From contig JAKLZA010000278.1 of NCBI GenBank assembly GCA_030704615.1, positions 1 through 64,000 on the forward strand: a stretch of DNA of 64,000 nt, in the 5' to 3' direction. Below the pieces are notes generated by a model. It saw nothing but the letters and a program-made list of their open reading frames with translations, was not told the origin of the DNA and did no database searches. A program made the position numbers and the translations under genes. Shown piece after piece: positions 25,796 through 35,149 of the stretch (positions are counted from its first letter, which is position 1; every line of letters starts with the position of its first letter). Origin of the DNA: Takakia lepidozioides. Taxonomy: Eukaryota; Streptophyta; Takakiopsida; Takakiales; Takakiaceae.

Positions 25796-27526
25796 AAACC
25801 CCTTCTCATAAGGTTTCCCCTCTTCCATGTAGTTCTATCCTTAGATTATATTATCCAAGGGAGTAGAATCCTACATCCTCTCTTCCTCCGGTCATGAATG
25901 AAACATTGGCATAAAGTGTATCATAGCAAGACTGGTATAGTATCACGAGAAAAGAACAGAGAGTTCAGTGGTATACTTAGCTCTGGATAGGTACAAGTTT
26001 TTAGAAAATACCTTTCAGTTTCTCAATAAGCTCTCGCACAGGGAAGAACAGGCTAGGGAAGGAACCTCGTTCAAGGAACCTTGTCAAGATATAGCAGCAG
26101 CTCAGGTCTGTAGTACCATGCCTGTGATATAGACAAAACATCTTCTAGCAACAGATTAGAGTTGGGTATTTTTTTATGGTGCCACAAGGAGCGAAGCCAT
26201 ATCTAAGAGAAGTATAGAAGCACTTGATCAAAGGACTTGGTAGTCACTCGATCATAAGGTATTTGATTCTGATATAAGGCATCGGCTACAAGGGACTAGC
26301 TAACAAAAGTAGTGTGCATTGACCGGATCAAGTATAAGGTGTACACGTACTCCCGTAAGCTGTCTTACCAGGGCTTAGCTCATAATATCGGCATTCAGAA
26401 GTCCTTTAGATGCTCAGGTATCATCAAGGATGCCTTACTCTTCATACCCAATCAATCAACCATACTATTGCTGGAGAAGATCATATCTGGCCAAGGGGGA
26501 TTCATACCCCAAGGCTTTAAGTTCATCATTCCAGTTTGGAATGTGTTTGCTGCCTATCTGCCTGCAAGGCTCCTCAAAAAATATCGTCAGTACATCAGAA
26601 TGAGAAGGTGAAACAGGAAAGGAGAAGGGTAGATGGTGTGTACAAAAACCACTAAGTACACTGATCAGATAAAGAGAGGGAAGATATACATGTCATGTCA
26701 AGACATGGACAAGACCACTAAGGTCATTGTCATTGACAGACAAAGCAGCCCTTTACAGGGCACCATCTAACAACCACTTCCATGTTTACCATCTCATTTG
26801 AATATCCCGTTACATTTCAGGGTATCTGAAAAAACAGGGTGGGAGGGTGGGATTCTTGGTCAATCATATTGTGAAAGCACCATAGTTTGACATACAACGA
26901 TCACCACCATACTTGCCGATTGTAACATCATTTCAAAAACCAGATTGCAGGTCTGGAGATAAATCTCGAGAGCCAAGCACATAGTACTTTAAATTGCAAT
27001 TGAAACAGCAAGCCATACATGTCTTAAGCATTTGCCTGTTGACATAATGATTCCTCATTTTTTGTTGACATGGGTCAAGCCTTACATAATCCAGTTCTTG
27101 AGCCATTCATCTTCCTAAAAAGGCATCCTGTGTTGGCTTGAAACCGATCTATCAGTGCCAAGACACATGCAAGATTCGTAAAGTAGAAACGGGGCTGAGT
27201 TTTTTCAGGCATATGCAGGCCTGGATTGGTATTCCGGGGCCTCATAAACAGCTCTGCCAGGGTAAAAAATAAATAACTCAGAATTCCAGGTCAATCATAT
27301 CATGAAAGCACCATGGTTTAATAAAAAAATTCCCCTATACTTGCAGATTGTACCTTCATTTCATAAACCAGATTGCAGGTCTGGAGATAACCTCCAAAAC
27401 CAAGCCCTTCAAGCAACAAGTGTCGTTCTTGCTTAGTTTTATCTAAGTAAGAATATCTCTACACCTAGCAAGGTGTATCATGACCAGGTTTAGGCCATGA
27501 AAAAGTATTTAAAACTGTCATGCTAG

Positions 27527-27531
27527 GCTAC
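27527..27531. repeat. Target-site duplication, left (GCTAC)
   Basis: GCTAC directly precedes the TG of the element 2 5' LTR. The same five bases follow the final CA at 40926-40930. Uninterrupted array units read CTAGGCTACTTGCTGG here, so the pre-insertion site can be read from sister copies. Confidence 0.97.
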
Positions 27532-27655
27532 TGTTAGAGGACTGTAGGGGACTTAGACACTTATACGGGATCTGTAGGGTACCCTTAATTTTTGCACAGA
27601 CTGAGACAAACAGGAACCTTAGGGGTGACAGCAGAGCACTGTAGAAGGGGGTTAC

Positions 27656-27962
27656 ACAACCCACACAGCCCACACAGCCGTCACAGCCGTCACAGCCCAC
27701 ACAGCCGACACAGCCGACACAGCCCACACAGCCCACACAGCCCACACAGCCCGACACAGCCGTCACAGTCCACACAGCCCACACAGCCGTCACAGCCAAC
27801 ACAGCCCGTCACAGCCGTCACAGCCCACACAGCCCACACAGCCCGTCACAGTCGTCACAGCAGACACAGCCCACACAGCCAGTCACAGCCCGGCATAGCC
27901 ACACAGCCAGTCACAGCCCGACACAGCCAAACACAGCCAGTCACCGCTTGACACAGCTGTCA
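27656..27962 (+). repeat. LTR minisatellite, CACAGCC core (element 2, 5' LTR)
   Basis: About 307 bp of 8-10 bp units such as CACACAGCC and CGTCACAGC. Open in several frames by composition alone; no gene is called. An identical array lies in the 3' LTR at about 40032-40338. Confidence 0.92.
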
Positions 27963-28274
27963 CGATAATAGGGAACGAAGAGTAGGACAGGGAACGACTG
28001 TGGGGAACAACACCAGAAAGGGAACATGTTAGTTCACATACGACGGTTAGAGAGGGAAACGGTTAGAACCGCGGATAGGAGGATAAAGGGAAGAACGGGG
28101 ATTATGATGAGATCATTATTCGGGGAGGACTTGGGAGTCAGGCGGAAGCGGAGATCGGAGAGCACGATGAAGGAGGATTAGTAGATGCTTGTTAGATGCA
28201 AAGCCGTAGGGATATTGTAGAGGAGAATAGAGATACAATGGCTTCGGCCTGATACCTGATAAATCATAATCTGA

Positions 28275-28282
28275 TATTTATA
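28275..28282 (+). promoter_or_regulatory. Possible TATA box in the element 2 LTR
   Basis: TATTTATA lies in the last third of the LTR, upstream of the ORF-X start at 28441, where a U3/R border could be. Element 1 has CTTATA at this place, so the site is not strictly conserved. No transcript data; tentative. Confidence 0.3.
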
Positions 28283-28440
28283 CGATACAATCACACTGTG
28301 TAGAGAGATCTGAGTGAAGCTGTGGATTGAATGGAGGAGTGAAGGAAACTAATACGTAATTATCAATGGTAAGGTAGCTAAGATGAATGAGAAAAGGGAA
28401 ACAAATAGGAAACACCCCCATGATACACTAGCTGTAGGTC

Positions 28441-29136
28441 ATGACTGATTGTTCTGCGCGGGCTGAGTACTTAGAGATTTCCAACTCTTCTATCTTGGAG
28501 TTTCCGCCTCGGATAGCGAAGGGATGGGTGAGTAAAAGCCGCGCGACATTTGGCGACCATACTGGGGAACTGGGACATGAACAACCAGATGTGACAGGCA
28601 TCTGGTGGGATCATGGTGGTTGGACCATTAAAGAATTTGAAGTGAATCAAATTCCCTGTGAAACGAAGGAAGAAAGATTGTCCAAACAGTTCTTTCAAAG
28701 GTTCTTGGAATTGCCAGACGGATGTAAAGAAAATATTCTTAAACGAGTGCATGATGCTGATCCAGAATGGGGTCTGGAGAAAGGAGTGATAAAGATTTAT
28801 CAGGTAGCCTGTAGAGGAAGAGCACGTTGGTTACCAACATTGGTTTATGTGATAGCATTGCTATCCATTAAACGAGTAGAGTTTGAAGGCTGGGAAGAAA
28901 GAAAGGTGAATGTTTATACTCATATGCATGAAGAGCTTGTACTGGTAAAGAATTGGATTCCAAAGGATATTTTGTGGATCAAACTCACACCAAGAACAGC
29001 TTTTCAGACTTGTTTGCCATATGGTTATATGGTAACGGAGACTTCAAGTATAGCCAAGGGTGCATTGAAGCTTGAAAGAAATCCAGGCATATACGAGAGA
29101 TATTACAGAAGAGAGTTTTGGTTATTGCCACATTAA
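28441..29136 (+). CDS. ORF-X: 231-codon ORF beginning in the LTR and reading through the PBS
   Basis: The frame starts at an ATG inside the 5' LTR, uses 36 codons of LTR sequence, crosses the LTR end (28548) and PBS (28551-28568), and stops 22 bp before gag. No other in-frame ATG occurs until about codon 160, so initiation is at this ATG, non-AUG, or on a spliced RNA. The protein is Trp-rich near its middle (GIWWDHGGWTIKEFEV), then mixed and charged; no signal peptide or known domain was recognised. The full frame is intact in element 3 (63301-63996). The two copies differ by a few residues (such as E/D and E/G) plus silent changes, which supports a coding role. Some Ogre-type elements also have an ORF before gag, but homology is not shown. 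Confidence 0.6.
   Translation: MTDCSARAEYLEISNSSILEFPPRIAKGWVSKSRATFGDHTGELGHEQPDVTGIWWDHGGWTIKEFEVNQIPCETKEERLSKQFFQRFLELPDGCKENILKRVHDADPEWGLEKGVIKIYQVACRGRARWLPTLVYVIALLSIKRVEFEGWEERKVNVYTHMHEELVLVKNWIPKDILWIKLTPRTAFQTCLPYGYMVTETSSIAKGALKLERNPGIYERYYRREFWLLPH
28531..28540 (+). promoter_or_regulatory. Possible 5' splice site at the end of the LTR
   Basis: GGGTGAGTAA near the LTR end fits the plant donor pattern G|GTGAGT. It is present in elements 2 and 3 and altered in element 1. If used, it could remove the PBS and gag start from a subgenomic RNA. No acceptor can be assigned with confidence. Confidence 0.2.
28551..28568 (+). other. Primer-binding site of element 2
   Basis: TGGCGACCATACTGGGGA, two bases after the LTR. 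It is compatible with the 3' end of a tRNA-Arg (inferred) and identical in elements 1 and 3. It also lies inside the ORF-X reading frame. Confidence 0.88.
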
Positions 29137-29158
29137 AAAGAAATGAAAGACATGGGAC

Positions 29159-32100
29159 ATGAGTGATGAAAGAGAAGCTAGACGACAAAGATATTCATTA
29201 AAAAGGGAAAGCTATCTGAAAGCTAATTATCCATATCTTTGGGAGAGAGGAATAGACATAGGGGAATCATCTGGACCTCTCACACCATCAAGATCAAAAA
29301 GTGCATCACCTATACCGGAAGAACTAGAGTTGGATGCCACTCCTTCTGTTTCTTTGCAAGAAAGATTAAGGGAATTGGTACAGGAAGAAGATCAATCAAG
29401 AGGTGAAAGATCTGAGGTACATCCTTGGATAAAAGATTTGACAGAAATCTTTGATAAAAGTTGGCATGGAACACCAAAAGCAGGAACTCCAGTTTCTGAA
29501 GCAGAAGATGAAGAAGGAGATGAGGATGTGGCAGAGCCAACGGAGAGTTCAGACTCTCCAACACCATTACAGTTGAGTTACATGAGTGAAGAAGAAACCC
29601 AAGGGCAGAACTTGAATGATGAAAACAGAGAGAAGAAATTGGAAGAGGAAGAATATGAAGAAGTAGACCCAACAGCTGAGGTTGAGACTACAACCAGGAC
29701 ATCCCAACCCGTTGGACCTGGATCAAGTGGAGCACTTGGATCACAGGCCAACGAAGGTGTCGGCTCAGGGGGATCAGGCGGGCTGCCTGGATCTGGCTCT
29801 GGGGGGACAGGGAGTGTGGGAAGTAGTGCAACTGAAGCTGGGAATACTGTGAATATCGTGGGGCCAGAAGCAGGGAGTGCTCAAGGGCCACCACTTGGTG
29901 GAAGATCCACCACAAAAACAACAGGTCCAGAAGGACCAGCACCAGCAAGGGTGCCAGCACCTGTCAGTGGGCAGAAGGTAGGGCCACAGATGGCGTTACA
30001 ACCAACACGGGCAAAACCACCCTTTCCAATATATTCAGGAAAAGGGGATCCCGATGTACACATTAGCCAATTTGAGCACATGTGTATAGTGAACAATGAG
30101 AATGGCGATGATGCCAAGATGAGACTGTTTCCTTGTTCACTTATCAAGAAAGCAAGTGAATGGTATGCAAGATTCCCTGATAATCATTTCCTAACCTGGA
30201 ATGGCTTGAATACAGCATTTCGAAATAGGTTCAGGACAAGTAAAACTGAGGATGAAGTGTATGGAAGTTTACAACAGCTGAAGCAGAAGAAGCATGAAAC
30301 TGTTGAAGAGTATATGGAGAAGATGGAATTGATGATGAAAAAGCTGGCTGCAGTACCAGCACCCGGTTTACAGAAGACTTGGTTTGTGAGTGGACTAAGA
30401 CCAGAGTTGCAGAAGAAAGTGGATATGTTACCCCATAATACAGTGGAGGAGGCATTTGAAACTGCGAACAGAATTGAGCAATTGGGAATGCTCAGGAGAG
30501 AGAAAAAGGAAGATGAGGACTCTGAAGATGAGTCAGATGAAGAAGAAGAGCAAGAACTAAAAAGAAAGAGTAAGAGAAAGGAAAAGTTGAAGAGGGATAA
30601 CTATGAGAAAAGATTGGAAGAAATCTTGAAGAAGTATGCCACAGAGGCTGCAACACATTGGAGGAAGGGTGTATGGTGTGCAAAGTGCCAGAATGAAGGC
30701 CATACCACTACAGAATGCCACATGAAGGAGAAACACTGTACTATCTGTAAAATGGATAACCATTCTACTGAGAATTGTTACTACAACAGAAGGACAGCTG
30801 CCAGAGAACCTAGGCAAGTGAGGGTGCATCAGGTGCAACCCCAGCCAAGAAGAAGCAATGATCAGGACCACTATGGTAGGTCTGGTGGTTATAACAATGG
30901 CATGGAAGGAAGAGGTAATTCAAGAGGGAATTACCAAGGAAATTCCAGAGGCAACTATCAGGGTAATCCGAGGGGGAATTACCAGCCCGGGAATCAGGAT
31001 TATAGAAATAATCCAAGACCAGACCAAGGGCGAGGACCCAATGGTGAAGAGCTATGTTACTATTGTAATCAGCCAGGACATCGCAAGGCAGCCTGTTCAT
31101 TCTGGATAAGACACCAGAATGAGATGAGAGCTCCTGTGAATGAGGGCCCAGTGGTGGCAGCTCACATGGTTAGGCCATGTGTTGTACCAGAAGTAAGTAC
31201 AATGATAGTAACAAGAAGTAAAGCTAAACTAATACCTCCAGTAGAAGAGGAAGAAGATGAGACTGGAAGTGGCAATGATATGCCTGAAGATGAAGAGACT
31301 TGGAAGGATGAGAAGGAACTGCACAAGGAAGTGGCAGATACTATAAGGGAAATGCAAAAGAGTACTGATATTCCTGTGGCAGATTCCTCTGATTCGGATG
31401 GAGAAAAAGAGGAGAGTGAGGAAGAAAGGAGAAAAGAAGATGCAGACATGCAAAGTAATGAAGAGACTTTGGCTGAAGTAATATGTCAGACCAAAGCAGA
31501 AATTACCATTGGACAGCTATTAGCTGTGGCACCTTATTGTAGGCACAGGCTGTATCAGGCAATCAATCGAATTGCCCAAGAAACAGGAAACACAGACCTG
31601 AACAGCAAGGTGACCAGTTATAATGTGAAGCCGGAAGGGCGAGAACCAGTCATGGACTTTGATGATTCTATGCCAGTAATCCAATTGAGAATTGGAAGCA
31701 CAGAACTAACTGATGTACTGATAGATGGTGGTTCTGGAGTAAATATCATGACAGACCAATTAAGGAAGAAGCTTGGTCTAAGTAACATGAAACCAGCCCC
31801 ATTTACAGTAACAATGGCAGATCAAAGAAGTGTACAGCCATTGGGATTAATAAGAGGAGTTAAGATACAGATACAGAAAATGATCTTTCTGATCACAGTA
31901 ACTGTATTAAAAATGGATGAAGTCATGGAGGCTTATTCCTTATTATTGGGACGTCCGTGGCTGAAACAGGCCAGGGTATTCCATGACTGGAATTCTCAGT
32001 TACTAACTGTGCATAATGGGATGCACGAGATACAAATTACCACAAAGAAATCTAGTAGATTACCTGCTACAAGAAGACCTCGAGGAGTCAGAGAGTATGA

Positions 32101-35100
32101 CTGGAGGGGAGGACTGGATGAGGAGCAGGAAGCTACCCTATTTGCTGCACACCCAGAGTGGGAGCAAGTTGCAGAGATGCGGCTGGAAAGCCTAAGTTGT
32201 TTGAGAGGTATCTGCTGTGGTGTAGTGACAGCAACACCAACGGAAGAAGAAACCAGCATTTACCCATCACATTTCTATGAAGAAAGAGAAGGAGAAATAG
32301 AAATCCTAGAAGAACCAGCCACTGTGAGCTTACAGGATGAAGTGGTGACTGGTTGGACAATCACAGCTGATGAGCAGGTGAGAGAAGTAAATGTGGGAAC
32401 TCCGGAGGAACCAAGGATGGTGAAAGTAGGAGCTGATTTGGAGCCGGAATTCTTCGAAGAAGCTAAAAGCTTGTTCATCAAATACAGAGATGTATTTGCT
32501 TGGAGCTATGAGGATCTAAAAGGGATACCACCTGAAGTCTGTCAGCATAAAATTGAACTGGAACCAGGGTCAGTGCCAATCAAGCAGGCGAGGTATAGAA
32601 TGAATCCCAACTACGCACAGAAGGTTGGAGAAGAGATAAAGAAGTTGGCTGAGGCTAAGTTTATATACCCAATAGAGTATACAACTTGGTTGTCACCCAT
32701 TGTTATAGTTCCCAAGAAGAATGGCAAACTAAGAGTATGTGTGAACTATAAGAAGCTGAATGCTTGTACGAAGAAAGATCCTTTCCCTTTGCCATTCACA
32801 GAAGCAGTATTAGACACTGTGGCAGGCCATGAGATGTACTCATTCATGGATGGCTTCAGTGGTTATAATCAAGTGCAAGTGGCAGAAGAAGACCAAGGGA
32901 AAACAGCTTTCATCACAGACTGGGGGGCTTATGCATACAAAGTCATGCCCTTTGGACTTTGTAATGCACCAGCGACCTTTCAGAGAGTGATAAGTGAATC
33001 TTTTCAAGAGTATCTGGATGATTTCATGCAGGTGTTTTTGGATGATTTCAGTGTGTACAGCTCTAAGAATGAGCACTTGCATAAATTGGAGTTATGCCTG
33101 GCCAGATGCAGGATGAGAGGTCTGGGCTTGAATCCAGAGAAGTGTACTTTCTGTGTGAACTCAGGGGTGCTTCTGGGACACATTGTGTGTAAGAAGGGAC
33201 TTCTTGTGGATCCCAGGAAGACAGAGTCCATTAAAGTCTCTCCACCACCAGTGAATGTTAAGAGTTTAAGGAGATTCCTTGGGCAAACCAGTTATTACAG
33301 AAGATTTGTCAAAAGGTATGCACAAATAGCAGCACCATTGAGCAAGCTTCTGAAGAAAGATGCAGTGTTTGCATGGACAGCTGAATGTCAACAGGCGTTT
33401 GAGGAACTTACACTGTCAGTAACAACTACACCTGTGCTGATTAACCCTCACTGGCATGTAGTATTTCATGTTCACTGCGATGCATCAGGAGAAGCATTGG
33501 GAGCGGTGTTAGCCCAGAATGTTACAGGGAATATAGATTCACCTGTGTACTATGCTAGCCGGTTGATGAACAGTGCTGAGAGGAACTATAGCACAACGGA
33601 AAGAGAAGCATTGGCAATGATCTATGCAGTGAAGAAATTCAGGCATTACCTATTGGGAAGAAAGTTTATGTTTTATGTGGATCACCAGGCTCTGATATAT
33701 CTGGTGAACAAACCTTTGATAAGTGGAAGGATAGCGAGGTGGTTAATAATCTTGCATGAGTTTGAGTTCGAGGTTATTTACAAGCCTGGCCGTTTGCATC
33801 TTGTGGCAGATCATTTGTCACGACTAACAACAGGAGAGGCCGCCACAGGAGTGGACGATCAGTTACCTGATGCGAGTTTATTTGTAATGGAGGTGCAAGG
33901 AAGTGCAGATGAATGGTTAGATTGGCAGTGGCCAATCAGATACTACCTTGCTCATGGTCAGTGCCCACCTAGTTATGGTAAGGAGCAAAGGAAAAGAATT
34001 GCTATCAGAGCTTTACCTTATACTATGGTAGGAAGCAGAATGTATAAGTTAGGACCTGATGGAGTACTAAAACGATGCTTGTACCACCATGAAGTAAATA
34101 AAGTCTTGGAGGAAGTTCATAAAGGAGTGGCTGGAGGTCATTTTGGAGAAGAGACTACCAGTAGAAAGATACTACTCGCAGGATACTGGTGGCCTACGTT
34201 GTTCAAAGATGTACATGAGTATTGTCAGAAGTGTGATGAATGTCAGAGGCTAGGACCTTTGCAGAGATCTGGAAGAATGGCCTTGCATCCTACAATGCCT
34301 ACGGAACCATTTCAGAAATGGGGACTAGACTTTGTTGGACCAATTAATCCACCATCCAAGAATACACGAAACAGGTACATAATTACAGCCACTGATTATA
34401 CTACAAAGTGGGTGGAAGCTAAAGCTTTGAGGGACAACACAGCCAAGTCCACAGCAAGGTTCCTGTACGAGAACATACTTACACGATTTGGATGTCCCTT
34501 AGAATTTATCAGTGATCAAGGAAGTCACTTCATGAATGAGACCATTGAGTTATTGACTAAAGAGTTTATGATTGTGCATAGAAAGAGTACAACATATTAC
34601 CCACAGGGTAATGGACAGGCAGAGGCTACCAACAAAATACTATGTACTATCTTGGCTAAGATAGTCAATGCAAACAGAACGGATTGGGATACAAAGCTGC
34701 TGACAGCTTTGTGGTCATACAGGACTTCATATAAAGTCACCACTAAGTATACACCATTCCAATTAGTTTATGGTATGGAAGCCTTACTTCCAGTGGAATT
34801 CCTGTTACCTACCATGAGAACAGAGTGGGGAAAAAGAATGGAATTGCAAGACTCCATCAAGGTCAGGAAACATGAATTATACCATGTGGAAGAAGTACGT
34901 GCTGATGCAGCTGATAATATGACCAGAATTCAGATGAAGCGAAAGGAACAGTTTGATAAAGGCAAATTAAAGACTTTTAAGACGGGGGATTTGGTTTATG
35001 GTTGCAGAAGAAAGGAAAGATTCAAGCTTCTAAGCTTAAATCACCATGGAAAGGACCTTATGTCATACAAAAGATGTATGATAACAACACAGCCATGTTA

Positions 35101-35149
35101 CAAACCATTAACAAGGAAATGCTGGGAAGAGTCAATGCAAATAAGTTGA
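29159..35149 (+). CDS. gag-pol: Gag-Pol polyprotein (gag, protease, RT, RNase H, integrase)
   Basis: The 1,996-codon frame encodes the structural and enzymatic proteins for reverse transcription and integration. Residues about 285-440 are the retrotransposon gag domain (PFPIYSGKGDPD, ASEWYARFPDNHF). CCHC zinc knuckles (CX2CX4HX4C) lie near 506-519, 527-540 and 632-645, with an RGN/GNY-rich stretch between the second and third. The protease active site VLIDGGSGVNIM is near 853. RT spans about 1110-1350 with FLDD near 1293. RNase H has CDASGEALG near 1440. Integrase has HHCC from about 1643, catalytic D near 1724 (GLDFVGP), D near 1788 (ISDQGSHF) and E near 1822 (NGQAEATNK). The last ~50 codons are off-frame because one base is missing near 34995 relative to elements 1 and 3. 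The true frame continues in the next CDS with GPY/F. Confidence 0.95.
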   Translation: MSDEREARRQRYSLKRESYLKANYPYLWERGIDIGESSGPLTPSRSKSASPIPEELELDATPSVSLQERLRELVQEEDQSRGERSEVHPWIKDLTEIFDKSWHGTPKAGTPVSEAEDEEGDEDVAEPTESSDSPTPLQLSYMSEEETQGQNLNDENREKKLEEEEYEEVDPTAEVETTTRTSQPVGPGSSGALGSQANEGVGSGGSGGLPGSGSGGTGSVGSSATEAGNTVNIVGPEAGSAQGPPLGGRSTTKTTGPEGPAPARVPAPVSGQKVGPQMALQPTRAKPPFPIYSGKGDPDVHISQFEHMCIVNNENGDDAKMRLFPCSLIKKASEWYARFPDNHFLTWNGLNTAFRNRFRTSKTEDEVYGSLQQLKQKKHETVEEYMEKMELMMKKLAAVPAPGLQKTWFVSGLRPELQKKVDMLPHNTVEEAFETANRIEQLGMLRREKKEDEDSEDESDEEEEQELKRKSKRKEKLKRDNYEKRLEEILKKYATEAATHWRKGVWCAKCQNEGHTTTECHMKEKHCTICKMDNHSTENCYYNRRTAAREPRQVRVHQVQPQPRRSNDQDHYGRSGGYNNGMEGRGNSRGNYQGNSRGNYQGNPRGNYQPGNQDYRNNPRPDQGRGPNGEELCYYCNQPGHRKAACSFWIRHQNEMRAPVNEGPVVAAHMVRPCVVPEVSTMIVTRSKAKLIPPVEEEEDETGSGNDMPEDEETWKDEKELHKEVADTIREMQKSTDIPVADSSDSDGEKEESEEERRKEDADMQSNEETLAEVICQTKAEITIGQLLAVAPYCRHRLYQAINRIAQETGNTDLNSKVTSYNVKPEGREPVMDFDDSMPVIQLRIGSTELTDVLIDGGSGVNIMTDQLRKKLGLSNMKPAPFTVTMADQRSVQPLGLIRGVKIQIQKMIFLITVTVLKMDEVMEAYSLLLGRPWLKQARVFHDWNSQLLTVHNGMHEIQITTKKSSRLPATRRPRGVREYDWRGGLDEEQEATLFAAHPEWEQVAEMRLESLSCLRGICCGVVTATPTEEETSIYPSHFYEEREGEIEILEEPATVSLQDEVVTGWTITADEQVREVNVGTPEEPRMVKVGADLEPEFFEEAKSLFIKYRDVFAWSYEDLKGIPPEVCQHKIELEPGSVPIKQARYRMNPNYAQKVGEEIKKLAEAKFIYPIEYTTWLSPIVIVPKKNGKLRVCVNYKKLNACTKKDPFPLPFTEAVLDTVAGHEMYSFMDGFSGYNQVQVAEEDQGKTAFITDWGAYAYKVMPFGLCNAPATFQRVISESFQEYLDDFMQVFLDDFSVYSSKNEHLHKLELCLARCRMRGLGLNPEKCTFCVNSGVLLGHIVCKKGLLVDPRKTESIKVSPPPVNVKSLRRFLGQTSYYRRFVKRYAQIAAPLSKLLKKDAVFAWTAECQQAFEELTLSVTTTPVLINPHWHVVFHVHCDASGEALGAVLAQNVTGNIDSPVYYASRLMNSAERNYSTTEREALAMIYAVKKFRHYLLGRKFMFYVDHQALIYLVNKPLISGRIARWLIILHEFEFEVIYKPGRLHLVADHLSRLTTGEAATGVDDQLPDASLFVMEVQGSADEWLDWQWPIRYYLAHGQCPPSYGKEQRKRIAIRALPYTMVGSRMYKLGPDGVLKRCLYHHEVNKVLEEVHKGVAGGHFGEETTSRKILLAGYWWPTLFKDVHEYCQKCDECQRLGPLQRSGRMALHPTMPTEPFQKWGLDFVGPINPPSKNTRNRYIITATDYTTKWVEAKALRDNTAKSTARFLYENILTRFGCPLEFISDQGSHFMNETIELLTKEFMIVHRKSTTYYPQGNGQAEATNKILCTILAKIVNANRTDWDTKLLTALWSYRTSYKVTTKYTPFQLVYGMEALLPVEFLLPTMRTEWGKRMELQDSIKVRKHELYHVEEVRADAADNMTRIQMKRKEQFDKGKLKTFKTGDLVYGCRRKERFKLLSLNHHGKDLMSYKRCMITTQPCYKPLTRKCWEESMQIS

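Larger units (their letters stand above)
13231..27531. repeat. 3.7-kb tandem array, left block
   Basis: Head-to-tail copies of one monomer, phased here on AGGCTACTTGCTGG: a 440-bp tail (13231-13670), U1 13671-16417 (2,747 bp, deleted), U2 16418-20125 (3,708), U3 20126-23819 (3,694), U4 23820-27524 (3,705) and the first 7 bp of U5. No convincing gene was found in the monomer. It has no resemblance I recognise to rDNA, 5S, tRNA or the LTR element. Each unit contains a hairpin pair, three 80-bp subrepeats, a TTTAGGG-like motif and old internal duplications, described separately. U1-U3 carry many single-base indels; U4 does not. It could be a long-period satellite or a tandemly amplified transposon fragment. 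Confidence 0.93.
27532..28548 (+). repeat. Element 2 5' LTR
   Basis: 1,017 bp, from TGTTAGAGG to GCGCGACA. The only difference I found from the 3' LTR is one A in the run at about 28017 (CCAGAAAGGG versus CCAGAAAAGGG), so the insertion is very recent. Confidence 0.97.

Noticed and set aside
26312-26611. 99-codon ORF repeated in most array units (also at 18914, 43397, 47084 and 50789)
   Set aside because: Its conservation follows from near-identity of the units; U3 and U1 break it, and no domain or codon signal supports it.
13231-27531. Array as rDNA spacer, 5S or tRNA cluster
   Set aside because: No 18S, 25S, 5S or tRNA box sequences recognised in any unit, though a spacer from an unfamiliar species cannot be fully excluded by eye.
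34985-35005. Programmed ribosomal frameshift inside integrase of element 2
   Set aside because: Elements 1 and 3 have one more base here and are in frame, and the break would fall before the GPY/F module; a private deletion or sequence error is simpler.
34087-35060. Chromodomain after integrase
   Set aside because: The sequence after GPY/F goes straight into the repeat peptide; no aromatic-cage pattern is visible.
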